64,000 nt of DNA, from assembly GCA_024636475.1 (NCBI GenBank), contig JAGXHA010000055.1, positions 1 through 64,000 of the forward strand. Direction: 5' to 3'. The notes below the pieces were generated by a model, which was given only the letters and a program-made list of their open reading frames with translations, searched no databases and had not been told where the DNA came from. Positions within the stretch are counted from its first letter, which is position 1. Each line of letters begins with the position of its first letter. A program made the translations under genes and the position numbers. The stretch comes from Roseobacter sp. GTDB lineage: Bacteria > Pseudomonadota > Alphaproteobacteria > Rhodobacterales > Rhodobacteraceae. Positions 29,561 through 41,275 of this stretch are shown here, piece after piece.

Positions 29561-30201
29561 TTCATCATCTCCCCTTCTTGGCCGCCGCGCAGGGTATATT
29601 CGATCAATGTCAGCAGTGTTTCGCGACGCGTGGAAAGCGACGGTGCTTCAAGCAGGGCCTGCTTGTCCTCTGACGCGAGGTCCAACATCATCGACAGCGA
29701 ATTGATCAGCAATTCGTCATCCGCCTCTTTCAGCGTATCCCAATCCGCAGACAGGTTCCGCGCGTCAAAGTAACGACTGAGAGTATCCAAGAATTTCGGA
29801 CGGTCGAAATGGGTGTCTTCTTCATCATTGCCCAAGTCCCGTTCGAAACCATCCCAGTTTACATCGCACCGACGGTACGGCGTAAAACCTTCAATTTCCT
29901 TGACAACTCTGAAGCGGGACACCCCACCAAGGGTAATCATATAGCGCCCGTCTTCGGTCTCGGAAAACTGGGTGATCCTGCCCGCGCAACCAATGGTTTG
30001 CAGCCCGGGCCCAACGCGGCCGGGCACAACATTGGGCTGCACCATTCCGATCAAGCGTCCAGACGTCTTAAGGCAGTCTTCGATCATCTGAAGATAGCGA
30101 GGTTCAAAAATATGCAATGGAAGCCGCGAGCGGGGGAGCAGCAAAGCTCCACCCAGCGGGAAAATCGCGATTGTATCAGGGAGTTCAGTTTGCTTTATCA
30201 T
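29557..30201 (-). CDS. LON peptidase substrate-binding domain protein
   Basis: [34 protein letters not shown]. Confidence 0.93.
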   Translation of the reverse strand: MIKQTELPDTIAIFPLGGALLLPRSRLPLHIFEPRYLQMIEDCLKTSGRLIGMVQPNVVPGRVGPGLQTIGCAGRITQFSETEDGRYMITLGGVSRFRVVKEIEGFTPYRRCDVNWDGFERDLGNDEEDTHFDRPKFLDTLSRYFDARNLSADWDTLKEADDELLINSLSMMLDLASEDKQALLEAPSLSTRRETLLTLIEYTLRGGQEGEMMN

Positions 30202-30228
30202 GAAGTGTGATCTAGTCCGTCAGACGCG

Positions 30229-31149
30229 TTAAGCAAATATCATTGAGCTAAGTTTTCTGCGCCCGTTCAACGCGATTGGGTCGTTTGCCTTGAGCGCATC
30301 AAAAATGGTGAACAACTGGGTCTTTGCAGCCCCTTCGTTCCATTCCCGATCCTTGCCGAACAAGGTTAAAAGCTGGTCAACCGCGCCTTGTGTTTCACCA
30401 CGTGCATGCAACGCCTGCGCCAGATCAAACCGTGCTTGCAGGTCATCAGGGTTTGCGTCAACCGCCGCTTGCAGTTCGGCCACAGGGCCAGCGTTTGCCG
30501 CCTGGCGAGCAAGTTGCAGCTGCGCATGGGCCGCTTCAAGCTCTGGCGCTTTCGAGATTTCGATGGGCGCACCGTTCAGATGTGCTTCGGCCTCGTCCAG
30601 CTTTTCAAGGGCGATGTAGGCGCGCACCATGCCACCGTATGCTCCCGCGTGGTTCGGGTCTTCGCCCAGAATAGCCGCGAAGGTGTCTAAAGCGTCTTGT
30701 GCGGTACCTTCAGCCAACATGTCCTCGGCAGCGGCAACGGCATCATTCAAGGCTTCACCGGGGGCCTCTCCGCCGCCCGCTTTAACAACGCGGTCGATAA
30801 ACGCCTTGATTTCGGACTGGGGCACTGCGCCTTGAAAACCGTCCACTGGCTGGCCTTTGTAAAAGGCAAAAACCGTCGGCAGTGACTGGATTTGGAGCTG
30901 ACTAACGATCTGCTGGGCCTCGTCGGCGTTGACTTTGACCATTTTCACCGCCCCTTTGGCCGCGCGTACGGCGTCCTCCAACATTGGGCCTAGGGTTTTG
31001 CACGGGCCGCACCATGGGGCCCAGAAATCGACAACAACCGGCACCTGCTGAGACGCCTCAACGACATCTGCCATAAAGGTGGCTTCGGTCGTGTCCTTAA
31101 TCAGATCGGTGTCGGGCGCGGTCGAAAGGTTCAAATCCATCATTTCCAT
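30229..31149 (-). CDS. thioredoxin-TPR protein (YbbN/CnoX-like)
   Basis: VVVDFWAPWCGPCKTLGPMLE plus C-terminal TPR-like helices. Confidence 0.93.
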   Translation of the reverse strand: MEMMDLNLSTAPDTDLIKDTTEATFMADVVEASQQVPVVVDFWAPWCGPCKTLGPMLEDAVRAAKGAVKMVKVNADEAQQIVSQLQIQSLPTVFAFYKGQPVDGFQGAVPQSEIKAFIDRVVKAGGGEAPGEALNDAVAAAEDMLAEGTAQDALDTFAAILGEDPNHAGAYGGMVRAYIALEKLDEAEAHLNGAPIEISKAPELEAAHAQLQLARQAANAGPVAELQAAVDANPDDLQARFDLAQALHARGETQGAVDQLLTLFGKDREWNEGAAKTQLFTIFDALKANDPIALNGRRKLSSMIFA

Positions 31150-31195
31150 ATCCTCACTTTGGGTTACCCTTTATATGAGGGCGCAAATTTTTATT

Positions 31196-31984
31196 TCAAA
31201 GGTCGAATGTTGCAAAGACCGGCACGTGGTCACTTGGCTTTTCCCAACCGCGCACATCACGCAAGATGCGACTGGAATGTGCAGCATTCGATATATCGGG
31301 CGTCGCCCAAACGTGATCCAGGCGTCGCCCCTTATCTGCAACGTCCCAGTCCTTGGCACGATACGACCACCAACTGTAGAGGTTGCCCTCGGGAATATCT
31401 TGCCGCGTGATGTCGACAAAACCGCCCGCGTCCTGAGTTTCGGCCAGCTTTTCAACTTCAATCGGTGTATGACTGACCACTTTAAGAAGCTGCTTGTGCC
31501 CCCAGACATCATCCTCGCGCGGGGCGATGTTCAGATCGCCAACAAGAATAGATTTTTCCGGTTTATCTCCGTAGAACCAATCACGCATGCCAGCAAGGTA
31601 GTCCAGCTTTTGGCCGAACTTCTCGTTGATTTCGCGGTCTGGAACATCACCACCGGCCGGGACATAGAAATTATGAATCGCCACACCGTTCTCAAGCTTG
31701 GCCGCAACGTGCCGCGCATGGCCCAATGTTGCAAAATCCTGATCACCTGCATCTTCCAGCGGCAAACGCGATAGAATCGCAACGCCGTTGTATCCCTTTT
31801 GCCCACGCGCAATCATGTGGGTGTATCCAGCCGCCTGAAACGCCTCTACCGGGATTTTATCAACAGGGCTTTTGCACTCCTGCAAGCACAGCACGTCAGG
31901 GCCCTGCTCTTGCAACAGCTTGAGGACAAGTGGTTCGCGAAGACGCACCGAATTAATGTTCCATGTCGCAAGCGTAAATGACAT
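31196..31984 (-). CDS. xthA: exodeoxyribonuclease III
   Basis: ATWNINSVRLR, LCLQECK, GVAILSRLP, LVGDLNIAP, RRLDHVWAT, SDHVPVFATF. Confidence 0.96.
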   Translation of the reverse strand: MSFTLATWNINSVRLREPLVLKLLQEQGPDVLCLQECKSPVDKIPVEAFQAAGYTHMIARGQKGYNGVAILSRLPLEDAGDQDFATLGHARHVAAKLENGVAIHNFYVPAGGDVPDREINEKFGQKLDYLAGMRDWFYGDKPEKSILVGDLNIAPREDDVWGHKQLLKVVSHTPIEVEKLAETQDAGGFVDITRQDIPEGNLYSWWSYRAKDWDVADKGRRLDHVWATPDISNAAHSSRILRDVRGWEKPSDHVPVFATFDL

Positions 31985-32070
31985 CGATTGCTCCCTCTAA
32001 AGTCAGATCGCGCAGACCTTAGCCCGAAAGGCAACATGGCCACCATGGCGAAATCCGATACCCTTAAGAC

Positions 32071-32102
32071 AAAAAAAGGCCGAGCCCAAAGGCCCGGCCA
32101 AG
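32071..32102 (-). terminator. intrinsic terminator of the response-regulator gene
   Basis: minus strand ggccgggcc-ttt-gggctcggcc-ttttttt. Confidence 0.85.
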
Positions 32103-32221
32103 TCCAACAGGGAGGTATGTATCGTTACCCGGATACAAAAGTCGTGTTCAAACCGATTGGCGGGTCATGAAAACCCCGCCGCTCATTAAATTAACGGTGT
32201 AGAATTGATTAAGTTCCAGAC

Positions 32222-32908
32222 CTAGGAAACTAATCTGTAACCGCCTGATTCCGTTACTAAAATACGCGCATTCGAGGGGTCGGGCTCGATCTTTTGACGC
32301 AGTCTGTAAATATGGGTTTCAAGCGTGTGCGTCGTGACGCCTGCGTTGTAGCCCCAAACTTCGTGCAAAAGCGTGTCGCGCGGAACGACACCTGCAGCGG
32401 AGCGGTACAGAAACTTTAGAATATTGGTCTCTTTCTCGGTCAGACGAATCTTTTTATCGTCTTCCGACACCAACAGCTTTGCGGAAGGCTTAAACGTATA
32501 GGGTCCAAGCTGGAAAATCGCTTCTTCCGATTGCTCATGCTGGCGCAATTGCGCACGGATACGGGCAAGCAGAACGGGAAACTTGAACGGCTTTGTGACA
32601 TAATCGTTGGCACCCGCATCCAATCCCATGATCGTATCAGCGTCGCTGTCATGGCCCGTCAGCATCAGGATGGGGCTTTTCACACCCAGCGTGCGCAGCT
32701 CGCGGCACAGGTCACGACCGTCTATATCGGGCAACCCTACGTCAAGAATAACCAAATCATATAGCGCCTCAGCCGCGCGGGTTTTAGCGTCAGCACCATT
32801 GGCCGCTTCAAAAACATCGAAGTCCTCGGTCAGTAACAATTGTTCGCTCAACGCGTCGCGCAGATCGTCGTCATCATCCACAAGCAAGATTTTCTTCAAC
32901 TGGGCCAT
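32222..32908 (-). CDS. OmpR-family response regulator (CenR-like)
   Basis: receiver domain (LLVDDDDDLRDAL, VILDVGLPDIDG, YVTKPFKFPVLLARI) and winged helix (THTLETHIYRLRQKIEPDPSNARILVTESGGYRL). CenR orthology is recalled, not tested. Confidence 0.93.
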   Translation of the reverse strand: MAQLKKILLVDDDDDLRDALSEQLLLTEDFDVFEAANGADAKTRAAEALYDLVILDVGLPDIDGRDLCRELRTLGVKSPILMLTGHDSDADTIMGLDAGANDYVTKPFKFPVLLARIRAQLRQHEQSEEAIFQLGPYTFKPSAKLLVSEDDKKIRLTEKETNILKFLYRSAAGVVPRDTLLHEVWGYNAGVTTHTLETHIYRLRQKIEPDPSNARILVTESGGYRLVS

Positions 32909-33074
32909 ATCAACTCATCCTCTACAGTTGACTTAAAAGTGTGCTCACGAAGCCGTGCGAACAAGAGGCGCGGCGATTTATTCACAGCACCGTGCGCAAA
33001 TCACGGCAATTGTTTCATTTCCGGGGGATCTGACCTAAGTATCTTTCAATATCACAGCGAAAGATTTCAAACTC

Positions 33075-34163
33075 ATGGCATTTGGCCCCGACATAACTGA
33101 ACAGCTTGCGCGGGCGCGGGCAGATTTGCGCATGGGCGTTCCTGTCGTAATCTTGGGCGAAGCGCCCGTTCTGGCCTTGGCCGCTGAAACGCTGACAGCG
33201 CAGCGCCTGACCGCTGTCTTGGCACTTGGCGGCGAGCCTGTCCTTGCGATTACCGCCCGCCGCGCCCAGACACTTAAAGCCCGTGCTTATGATGGAACCT
33301 TGGCGCGCGTTTTGTTGCCTCAAGACGCAACTCCGCGTTGGGTGCAGTCTGTCGCCGATCCTGCCGATGACCTGCGCAGCCCGATGAAAGGGCCACTGGC
33401 CTGTGCACGCGGCGGTGATTCCACAGCGCATGATGCGGTGTTGAAGCTCGTGAAATCCGCGCGTTTGCTGCCTGCTGCACTTATTTTGAACCTGCCAGAT
33501 GCTGCAGGTTTTGCTGCCAGACACGGATTGACCACCCTCAATCTGGCCGAGGCGCTTCCTGCACTTGCAGCGCAAAGCCCGCTGCATCCGGTCATAAATG
33601 CACGCCTCCCGATGGAGGTATCAGAAGCCGGACGGCTGCATATTTTCCGCCCCGATGACGGTGGCGAGGAACATTACGCCATCGAAATCGGACGCCCTGA
33701 CCGCAGCAAGCCGGTTTTGGCGCGGCTTCATTCCGCCTGCTTTACCGGGGATCTGATGGGCAGTTTGAAATGCGATTGCGGCCCGCAGCTACACGCTGCA
33801 CTCGCGCAGATGGGGGCCGAGGGGCACGGTGTGCTTTTATACCTGAACCAAGAGGGGCGCGGCATCGGTCTGGCGAACAAGATGCGTGCATACTCCCTTC
33901 AGGATCAAGGGTTTGATACGGTCGAAGCGAACCACCGTCTTGGCTTTGAAGATGACGAACGTGATTTCCGCCTTGGGTCGGACATCCTGAAATCAATGGG
34001 ATTTTCTGCCGTTCGCCTGCTCACAAACAACCCCCGCAAGGTCGAGATGATGGAGGCAAGTGGCGTCAAAGTCGCTGAGCGTGTCCCGCTTAAAGTCGGA
34101 GAGAACCGTCACAATACCGCCTATCTGGCGACCAAGGCAGCCAAGTCGGGGCACCTTCTGTGA
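33075..34163 (+). CDS. ribA: GTP cyclohydrolase II with extended N-terminal domain
   Basis: Zn motif [42 protein letters not shown]; about 190-aa N-terminal extension. Confidence 0.93.
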   Translation: MAFGPDITEQLARARADLRMGVPVVILGEAPVLALAAETLTAQRLTAVLALGGEPVLAITARRAQTLKARAYDGTLARVLLPQDATPRWVQSVADPADDLRSPMKGPLACARGGDSTAHDAVLKLVKSARLLPAALILNLPDAAGFAARHGLTTLNLAEALPALAAQSPLHPVINARLPMEVSEAGRLHIFRPDDGGEEHYAIEIGRPDRSKPVLARLHSACFTGDLMGSLKCDCGPQLHAALAQMGAEGHGVLLYLNQEGRGIGLANKMRAYSLQDQGFDTVEANHRLGFEDDERDFRLGSDILKSMGFSAVRLLTNNPRKVEMMEASGVKVAERVPLKVGENRHNTAYLATKAAKSGHLL

Positions 34164-34654
34164 CGCCGGATGACATGGTGCTGACCCCGATGGGCCTGCG
34201 GTTTCAGGGGAAAACCTACCCCTGCACGATTGGAAAAACCGGTATTACATCCCGCAAAAAAGAAGGCGACGGGGCGACGCCGCGCGGCGTTCATCGCATC
34301 GTGGGTATGCTGTATCGGCCTGATCGAATCGCGCGCCCTGCGCAGTGGGCCAAGCCGATCGGGCCACCCGATCTGTGGTCCGATGATTCCCGCGACGAAG
34401 ACTACAACATGATGGTACGCGCGCCCTACGCGCCCAGCCACGAAAAGCTGCGGCGCGGCGATCTGCTGTATGATCTGGTGATTCTTACCGATTGGAACTG
34501 GCCATACGCCGTCAAAGGCCGTGGATCAGCGATCTTTATCCATCAATACCGCCGTCCCGGGTATCCCACGGAAGGATGTATCGCGATGTCGCGCAGCCAC
34601 CTGCGCCGCATCGCCCCAAATATCAAATACTGCACACGGCTGATCGTTCCCTAA
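34160..34654 (+). CDS. L,D-transpeptidase (YkuD) family protein
   Basis: [27 protein letters not shown] (HX..GCIA..) motif. Confidence 0.9.
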   Translation: MTPDDMVLTPMGLRFQGKTYPCTIGKTGITSRKKEGDGATPRGVHRIVGMLYRPDRIARPAQWAKPIGPPDLWSDDSRDEDYNMMVRAPYAPSHEKLRRGDLLYDLVILTDWNWPYAVKGRGSAIFIHQYRRPGYPTEGCIAMSRSHLRRIAPNIKYCTRLIVP

Positions 34655-34663
34655 GGCGGCTTT

Positions 34664-35320
34664 CTACTCCGCCGTCACCCGCTCACCGAAAATGGCCGAT
34701 CCAACCCGGATATGCGTCGCACCTAGTGCGATCGCTTTCTCGAAATCACTGCTCATGCCCATCGACAGCCCCGCAAGGCCGTTGCGCGCCGCAATCTTGG
34801 CCAGAAGCGCAAAATGCAAAGCGGCTTCCTCGTCTACGGGGGGGATGCACATCAATCCACGAACAGGCAGATCAAGCGACTGACATTGCTTGATAAAATA
34901 ATCAGCCTCTGTCGGAAGAACACCCGCTTTCTGTTCTTCTTCGCCAGTGTTCACCTGAATGAACATGTCAGGGCATCGCCCCAGTTCCTGCGCCAACCGC
35001 GCAAAGCTATTTGCCAGTTTCAGACGATCCAGCGTGTGGATCGCGTCAAACAACTCCATCGCAGGGCGGGCTTTGTTGGTTTGTAGCGGCCCGATCAGAT
35101 GCACCTCGACGCCGGAAAACTGCTGTTTGAAATCAGGCCATTTGCCTTCGGCCTCTTGCACGCGGTTCTCGCCAAAGCAGCGATGGCCTTGCTCCAGGAC
35201 CGCTCGGACCCGTGCGTTCGGCTGGACCTTGCTGACAGCAATTAACGAAACGCTGCCCGACGCGCGTCCGGCGTTTTCTTCAGCGTTTGCAATGCGTGTG
35301 GTGATGTCGTCCAAGCTCAT
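34664..35320 (-). CDS. YggS/PLPBP-family pyridoxal-phosphate homeostasis protein
   Basis: LIAVSKVQPNARVRAVLEQGHRCFGENRVQEAEGKWP; LSMGMSSDFEKAIALGATHIRVGSAIFG. Confidence 0.94.
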   Translation of the reverse strand: MSLDDITTRIANAEENAGRASGSVSLIAVSKVQPNARVRAVLEQGHRCFGENRVQEAEGKWPDFKQQFSGVEVHLIGPLQTNKARPAMELFDAIHTLDRLKLANSFARLAQELGRCPDMFIQVNTGEEEQKAGVLPTEADYFIKQCQSLDLPVRGLMCIPPVDEEAALHFALLAKIAARNGLAGLSMGMSSDFEKAIALGATHIRVGSAIFGERVTAE

Positions 35321-35370
35321 GATCTGCTCCCTGTATGAGGTCGCACAGAACAACAGCTTGCCGCAAAAGA

Positions 35371-35402
35371 AAAGGGGCAGACCAATGGCCTGCCCCTCTT
35401 TT
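35371..35402 (-). terminator. terminator of the porin gene
   Basis: minus strand aaaagaggggcaggccattggtctgccccttttctttt. Confidence 0.8.
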
Positions 35403-35420
35403 AGATAAGGTGTGCTTAAC

Positions 35421-36368
35421 TTAGAAGTTAAACTGAACACCCAAGTCTGCAACGTTGTTGGACGCTGAATTGCGACCAACCATACCGCGAAGGGCTACAC
35501 CACCGCCCAGGTTGTGGTCGAAGCCAACACCGAAAGAAGTTTTCTTGGCTGGCAAACCATCGTCACCACCAGCAGAAACAGCTGCAACGATCGATGTTGC
35601 TGCGCCGACTGCATACTTACCGGAGATGCCGTAGGAAGTGCCAACAACACTGTCGTCAGCGACGAGCATTGCAAGATCAACCATACCCAGCGAACCGCCA
35701 ACAGTCAGAACTGTACCGTCAACGTCTAAAACTGCAGGATTATCGTCTTCCGATTGTGCATAGGCCAAAGCAACAGTCCAGCCGCTGAATGCGTACGAAA
35801 CGCCTGCGGACATATGATCTACCGAGGTACCTCCAGGACCATCAGTGTCCTTGCTACCGGACAACTGACCGCGGAAATCACCAAAGGAGTAGATTGCGCT
35901 TACGCCGTTAACGCCTGCTGCGCCTGTCGCATAACCAATAACCGGAAGACCTGTGTTGCTGTACTGACCAACTGGTGCGGAGAGACCTGGCTCGTAACCG
36001 TAGTAGTTGTACATGTTATCGATTGAGTCAGCAATGTTACCAACTTCCAAACGGAAACCGCCGGATTCAGCAAAGAAGCGTGGGCCGTTGAAAGATGCAA
36101 CGTTTCCGGAACCGTCGTTGTTTTCGTCAGCTTGAACACGAACGCGTGCACCGAAACGAACACCGATGTCGGATGTTGTTTCTGCGTCGATGTCCATACG
36201 GAAGCGGCTTTCGATCCGTGTGTTATCAACTGCTACAGCAGGCGTACCAACTGTACGGTTTTCTTGATACTGCATACCAAAGCGGCCGTAACCGCCAAAT
36301 GTAACTTCTGCTGCTGCAACGGAGCCTGTAGCAATCAGGGCTGCTGTTGCGAAGAGAACTTTTTTCAT
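35421..36368 (-). CDS. porin (Rhodobacter porin-like)
   Basis: signal peptide MKKVLFATAALIATGSVAAAEVTFGGYGRFGMQY; beta-barrel-like repeats; terminal Phe (QFNF). Confidence 0.9.
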   Translation of the reverse strand: MKKVLFATAALIATGSVAAAEVTFGGYGRFGMQYQENRTVGTPAVAVDNTRIESRFRMDIDAETTSDIGVRFGARVRVQADENNDGSGNVASFNGPRFFAESGGFRLEVGNIADSIDNMYNYYGYEPGLSAPVGQYSNTGLPVIGYATGAAGVNGVSAIYSFGDFRGQLSGSKDTDGPGGTSVDHMSAGVSYAFSGWTVALAYAQSEDDNPAVLDVDGTVLTVGGSLGMVDLAMLVADDSVVGTSYGISGKYAVGAATSIVAAVSAGGDDGLPAKKTSFGVGFDHNLGGGVALRGMVGRNSASNNVADLGVQFNF

Positions 36369-36653
36369 GAGTTTACCCTCGATTTGAAATCATATGCCCT
36401 GACCAGCTAATCCAGAAAGGGTATGCAGGGTGTTTGCATCCAAACGCACAGCCTTGGCAAGGATCGTGCCGCACGCGAATGCAATGCCAGAAAGTATGAT
36501 GCAGCTTTGCCACAGTTTCGCCGTGGGGTGGTCAAGCAGTCCGCAAAGGCGCACTGGCGACAGTTATATAGTGCAAAAGCGATCACGACATATGCCTTGC
36601 CCACAAGGGCCAGCTTGTTTAGACCAATCACCAGATAAGCGAAGGAAGTTGCT

Positions 36654-37154
36654 ATGCCAAATAGACCAGTACCAAGAATTGCATTTTCTATCGTGCTGGC
36701 AAGTTCGCTGGCCGCCTGTGGCGCTATGCCTGCGGCCACCAGCAATAGTAATGACAGTCGCTTTGCAACACGCAGCATCAATGGTCCGAATGATGTCGAA
36801 ACGGATCCGAACAACACGATCTGGTCCATCTTCAACCGCAAGACCGCTGATAGCAGCGTTTCTGTAAACAAGTATCTATGGTCCGCTTCTCTTGAAGTGC
36901 TGAACTTTTTGCCGATCCAGTCGATTGATCCCTATACAGGTGTGATCGTGACAGGATACGGCACACCGCCCGGCAGTGGGCAGTCATACCGCGCAACGGT
37001 GCTGATCGATGACCCTGCCCTTGATGCGCGGTCTTTGAACCTGTCCCTGCAAACCCGCGGTGGGCGCACCGTCAACACGGCCACAGCCCGCGCTGTGGAA
37101 GACGCCATTCTAAGCCGTGCTCGCGAAATGCGGATCGCTGACGACAGATTCTAA
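36654..37154 (+). CDS. DUF3576 family lipoprotein
   Basis: lipobox [15 protein letters not shown]...[33 protein letters not shown]. Confidence 0.88.
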   Translation: MPNRPVPRIAFSIVLASSLAACGAMPAATSNSNDSRFATRSINGPNDVETDPNNTIWSIFNRKTADSSVSVNKYLWSASLEVLNFLPIQSIDPYTGVIVTGYGTPPGSGQSYRATVLIDDPALDARSLNLSLQTRGGRTVNTATARAVEDAILSRAREMRIADDRF

Positions 37155-37242
37155 GCCCGCTCTTTGCCATGTTCTCCATTCCAACGCCGGGCCATGCGCT
37201 AATCGCTCGCCCGGCGTTTTCCGTTGTATAAGGTCTGCCAAG

Positions 37243-39789
37243 ATGTCCCGCTACTCCCCTGCTGAAATCGAAGCCCGCTGGCAAGCTGCCTGGGAAAAAG
37301 ACGACGTGTTCAAGGCCGTCCGGTCCGCCGAAAAGCCGAAGTATTACGTGCTTGAGATGTTCCCATATCCGTCGGGCCGCATCCATATGGGCCATGTCCG
37401 CAACTATACGATGGGCGACGTCATCGCGCGCTTCAAGATCGCGACTGGCCATAGCGTATTGCACCCGATGGGCTGGGACGCCTTCGGGATGCCTGCCGAA
37501 AACGCTGCCATGGCCATTGGCGGTCACCCCAAAGACTGGACCTACGGCAATATCGCGGACATGCGCGACCAGATGAAACCGCTGGGCCTGTCCATCGACT
37601 GGTCCCGCGAATTTGCGACCTGCGATCCCGAATATTACGGCCAGCAGCAGGCGCTGTTTCTTGATTTCCTGCAAGAAGGATTGGTTTATCGCAAGAACGC
37701 GATCGTGAACTGGGATCCTGTCGACATGACCGTTCTGGCCAACGAGCAGGTTGAAGGCGGGCGCGGCTGGCGTTCGGGCGCGCTGGTAGAGCGGCGCGAG
37801 TTGACACAGTGGTTCTTCAAGATTTCCGATCATTCCGAAGAACTGCTTGCCGCGCTTGATACGCTCGACAACTGGCCCGCCAAGGTCAAGTTGATGCAGG
37901 CAAACTGGATCGGCAAATCACGCGGGCTTCAGTTTGCGTTCTCGACCATCGACGCGCCTGAAGGTTTTGACCGCATCGAGGTCTATACGACCCGCCCCGA
38001 CACTTTGCTTGGGGCAAGCTTTGTAGGCATATCCCCCGACCATCCGCTTGCAAAACTGCTGGAACAAACCAATCCCGAGATAGCGGCCTTTTGTGCCGAA
38101 TGCCGCAAGGGCGGCACGACCGAGGAAGCGATTGAAACGGCTGAAAAGCTGGGCATGGATACTGGCCTGCGCGTGCGCCATCCCTTTGATACCGCTTGGG
38201 AACTGCCAATCTATATCGCGAACTTCATCTTGATGGACTACGGCACGGGCGCGATTTTCGGCTGCCCCGCCCATGACCAGCGCGACTTTGACTTTGCCAC
38301 GAAATACGGATTGCCGATCATCTCGACGTTCCTGCCCGCCGAGGATGCTGACCCCAAGGTGACCGAGGCATTCGTGCCCGCGAAATCCGAGAAAGTGTAC
38401 TACAACGGCGGCTTTGCTGGTGAGAAATGGCAAACCGCAGAAGAGGCGATTGCCGCTGCGATTGAAGCCTGTGAAGCCCAAGGCGTGGGCAGAGGCGTGA
38501 CCAAATACCGTCTGCGGGACTGGGGCCTCTCGCGCCAGCGCTATTGGGGCTGCCCGATTCCTGTGGTCCATTGCGAGGCTTGCGGCGTGGTTCCCGAGAA
38601 GAAAGAGAACCTGCCCATCGAGCTGCCCTACGACGTCAGCTTTGACACCCCCGGCAACCCGCTGGACCGCCACCCGACATGGCGCGACTGTGCCTGCCCG
38701 TCTTGCGGGGCAGCGGCAAAGCGCGAAACCGACACGATGGATACCTTCGTCGATTCGTCATGGTATTTCGCCCGCTTCACGGCACCTCATGCCGATACCC
38801 CCACGGTGATGGAAGACGCGAAATACTGGATGAACGTCGATCAGTATATTGGCGGCATCGAACACGCGATTTTGCACCTGCTTTATTCGCGCTTCTTTGC
38901 CCGCGCGATGCAGATCACGGGCCATTTGCCCGAATCCGCGATCGAACCCTTTGATGCGCTTTTCACCCAAGGCATGGTGACGCACGAGATTTATCAAACC
39001 AAGGATGCCAATGACCGCCCCGTCTATCACCTGCCCGAAGATGTGACCGACGGCAAACTTGCCGATGGGACTGCCGTGCAGATCATTCCATCCGCGAAAA
39101 TGTCGAAGTCCAAGAAGAATGTGGTCGACCCGCTGGGAATCATCGCAAGCTACGGGGCCGACACCGCGCGCTGGTTCGTCCTGTCCGATTCGCCCCCGGA
39201 ACGCGATGTGGAATGGACAGCTTCAGGCGCAGAAGCGGCATTCAAACATCTTGGCCGGGTCTGGAATATCTCGACCCGCATCACTGAAATGCCAAGGGAT
39301 GAAACTGGCGAAGGCGATGATGATCTGCTGCGCGCGATGCATAAAACCATTCATGATGTCACAATGGGCGTCGAATCTTTTGGCTTTAACGCCGCGATTG
39401 CCAAGCTTTATGCCTTTACCGCGACCCTGCAGAAATCCAAGGCAGGCCACGCGGCACAACGCGAGGCGATCAAGACCCTTGCACAGCTGATGGCCCCGAT
39501 GACGCCGCATCTTGCCGAAGAAATCTGGACAGCACAGGGCGGCGCGGGCCTGATCACGACCGCACGTTGGCCCACAGCAGACGAGGCGATGCTGATTGAT
39601 GACACCGTAACGTTACCGATCCAGATCAACGGCAAACGTCGCGCCGAAATTCAGGTGCCCGCGGATATGTCGAAAGAAGAGGTTGAAAAGATCGCGCTCA
39701 ACCACGAAGCTGTCATTCGCATCCTTGATGGTGCAACACCCAAAAAGGTGATCGTAGTGCCGGGACGGATCGTAAATGTTGTTGCCTAA
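37243..39789 (+). CDS. leuS: leucyl-tRNA synthetase
   Basis: [17 protein letters not shown] (HIGH-like), [12 protein letters not shown] (KMSKS), start at ATG 37243. Confidence 0.97.
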   Translation: MSRYSPAEIEARWQAAWEKDDVFKAVRSAEKPKYYVLEMFPYPSGRIHMGHVRNYTMGDVIARFKIATGHSVLHPMGWDAFGMPAENAAMAIGGHPKDWTYGNIADMRDQMKPLGLSIDWSREFATCDPEYYGQQQALFLDFLQEGLVYRKNAIVNWDPVDMTVLANEQVEGGRGWRSGALVERRELTQWFFKISDHSEELLAALDTLDNWPAKVKLMQANWIGKSRGLQFAFSTIDAPEGFDRIEVYTTRPDTLLGASFVGISPDHPLAKLLEQTNPEIAAFCAECRKGGTTEEAIETAEKLGMDTGLRVRHPFDTAWELPIYIANFILMDYGTGAIFGCPAHDQRDFDFATKYGLPIISTFLPAEDADPKVTEAFVPAKSEKVYYNGGFAGEKWQTAEEAIAAAIEACEAQGVGRGVTKYRLRDWGLSRQRYWGCPIPVVHCEACGVVPEKKENLPIELPYDVSFDTPGNPLDRHPTWRDCACPSCGAAAKRETDTMDTFVDSSWYFARFTAPHADTPTVMEDAKYWMNVDQYIGGIEHAILHLLYSRFFARAMQITGHLPESAIEPFDALFTQGMVTHEIYQTKDANDRPVYHLPEDVTDGKLADGTAVQIIPSAKMSKSKKNVVDPLGIIASYGADTARWFVLSDSPPERDVEWTASGAEAAFKHLGRVWNISTRITEMPRDETGEGDDDLLRAMHKTIHDVTMGVESFGFNAAIAKLYAFTATLQKSKAGHAAQREAIKTLAQLMAPMTPHLAEEIWTAQGGAGLITTARWPTADEAMLIDDTVTLPIQINGKRRAEIQVPADMSKEEVEKIALNHEAVIRILDGATPKKVIVVPGRIVNVVA

Positions 39790-40261
39790 GCGTGGCGTTT
39801 TGCTGGCGCTGCACCTGCTTGTGCTTGCAGCATGCGGGTTTCAGCCCGTCTACGGCCCAAACGGGGCGGGCACGGCTTTGCAAAACAGCGTTCAGGTCGA
39901 TGCGCCCGATGATGCGTTTTCCTATACTTTGGTACGCGAAATCGAGACCCGTCTGGGCCGGCCAAATACACCCGACTACGCCTTGGCTTTGACGGTTGCG
40001 ACCAGAGAAGAAGGGCTTGCCATTGATGCCGAAGGCAACACGACGCGCTTCAATCTGATTGGCACCGTCGATTTTGCGCTGCGCAATCTAGACACCGGTC
40101 AAATCGAATCCTCAGGCAACGTTGAAAACTTCTCAGGTTACTCGGCAACCGGCTCGACCGTGGCGACCCTCGCTGCCGAACGTGATGCCCAAATCCGCCT
40201 GATGACAATGCTCGCAGATCAAATCGTCACGCGTCTTTACGCGGCCAATCTCGACCAATGA
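39776..40261 (+). CDS. lptE: LPS assembly lipoprotein LptE
   Basis: lipobox [11 protein letters not shown] downstream of leuS and upstream of holA (conserved order). Confidence 0.88.
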   Translation: MLLPKRGVLLALHLLVLAACGFQPVYGPNGAGTALQNSVQVDAPDDAFSYTLVREIETRLGRPNTPDYALALTVATREEGLAIDAEGNTTRFNLIGTVDFALRNLDTGQIESSGNVENFSGYSATGSTVATLAAERDAQIRLMTMLADQIVTRLYAANLDQ

Positions 40262-41256
40262 AGCTGCCGCCGCGCGACGCAAACGCCTATTTCGCCAAGC
40301 CTGATCCGAACAAGACAGGCCTGTTGATCTACGGCAGTGACGCCATGCGCGTAGCGCTTAAGCGGCAAGAATATCTGAAATCCTTGCTTGGCCCCAATGC
40401 AGAAGAAGAAATGCGCCTGACCCGCATTCAGGCGGCCGACCTGCGCCGGGACGCCCCCATGCTGCTGGACGCGATCAAAGCTGTTGGTTTTTTTCCGGGC
40501 CCTCGGGCGGCTTTTGTCGAAGACGCTAACGATAATATCGCAAAGATCTTGACTGATGCCCTGGCAGATTGGCAGCCCGGCGATGCGCAGATCGTGGTCA
40601 CCGCCGGAGATCTCAAGAAAACATCCAAGATCCTAAAGGCATTTGAAGCTCACAAAACTGCCTTTGCGACGCCGATCTATGACACACCGCCCGACCGCGC
40701 CGAGATCGAGCGCATCCTGAGCGAGGCGCGCTTGAGCCCTGAACCAGATGCCATGGGAACACTTTCAGAACTGGCCCGCGTCTTGGACCCGGGTGATTTC
40801 CGGCAGATGATTGAAAAAATCACGCTCTACAAGATTGGCGACAGCGGCCCGTTGACCGCCCTAGATGTCGCAAATTGCGCACCCACTTCGACTGAAGCCG
40901 AAGTCGACGATATCTTGCATGTCGTTGCCGAAGCCCGTGCCGCAGATATCGGCCCTGTGATGGCAAAACTTCAGGCCCAAGGTGTGAACGCTGTCACACT
41001 CATTATCATGGCCACCCGGCATTTTCGCACGCTCTACCGCATCGCCAGCAACCCAGGCGGGCAAATCTGGGGTGTGCGTGACCGCGACCGCGCCATGCGT
41101 CAGGCCAGAAATTGGGGTGCGGCCAAGCTGGAAACCGCGCTGACCGTGCTGACCGATACCGATCTTACGCTGCGCTCTGCCGGACAACACGCACCGACTA
41201 TGGCACTGGTCGAGCGCGCATTCATCCGCCTCGCAATGCTTGGCGCTCAACGATAA
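40258..41256 (+). CDS. holA: DNA polymerase III subunit delta
   Basis: 332 aa; position after lptE; GLLIYGSDAMRVALKRQEYLKSLLGP; ATGA overlap. Confidence 0.92.
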   Translation: MKLPPRDANAYFAKPDPNKTGLLIYGSDAMRVALKRQEYLKSLLGPNAEEEMRLTRIQAADLRRDAPMLLDAIKAVGFFPGPRAAFVEDANDNIAKILTDALADWQPGDAQIVVTAGDLKKTSKILKAFEAHKTAFATPIYDTPPDRAEIERILSEARLSPEPDAMGTLSELARVLDPGDFRQMIEKITLYKIGDSGPLTALDVANCAPTSTEAEVDDILHVVAEARAADIGPVMAKLQAQGVNAVTLIIMATRHFRTLYRIASNPGGQIWGVRDRDRAMRQARNWGAAKLETALTVLTDTDLTLRSAGQHAPTMALVERAFIRLAMLGAQR

Positions 41257-41275
41257 ACCCTGGGAGGGGAATAAT

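Noticed and set aside
31988-32170. 60-aa plus-strand ORF (MAKSDTLKTKKGRAQRPGQ...)
   Set aside because: Its sequence runs through the strong intrinsic terminator of the response-regulator gene (32071-32102); probably non-coding.
36407-36871. 154-aa minus-strand ORF with some hydrophobic stretches
   Set aside because: Overlaps the DUF3576 lipoprotein gene and porin promoter region; less plausible than the plus-strand lipoprotein with a lipobox.
39776-40261. leuS-lptE-holA order as a novel operon
   Set aside because: Known conserved gene order in many proteobacteria; not novel.
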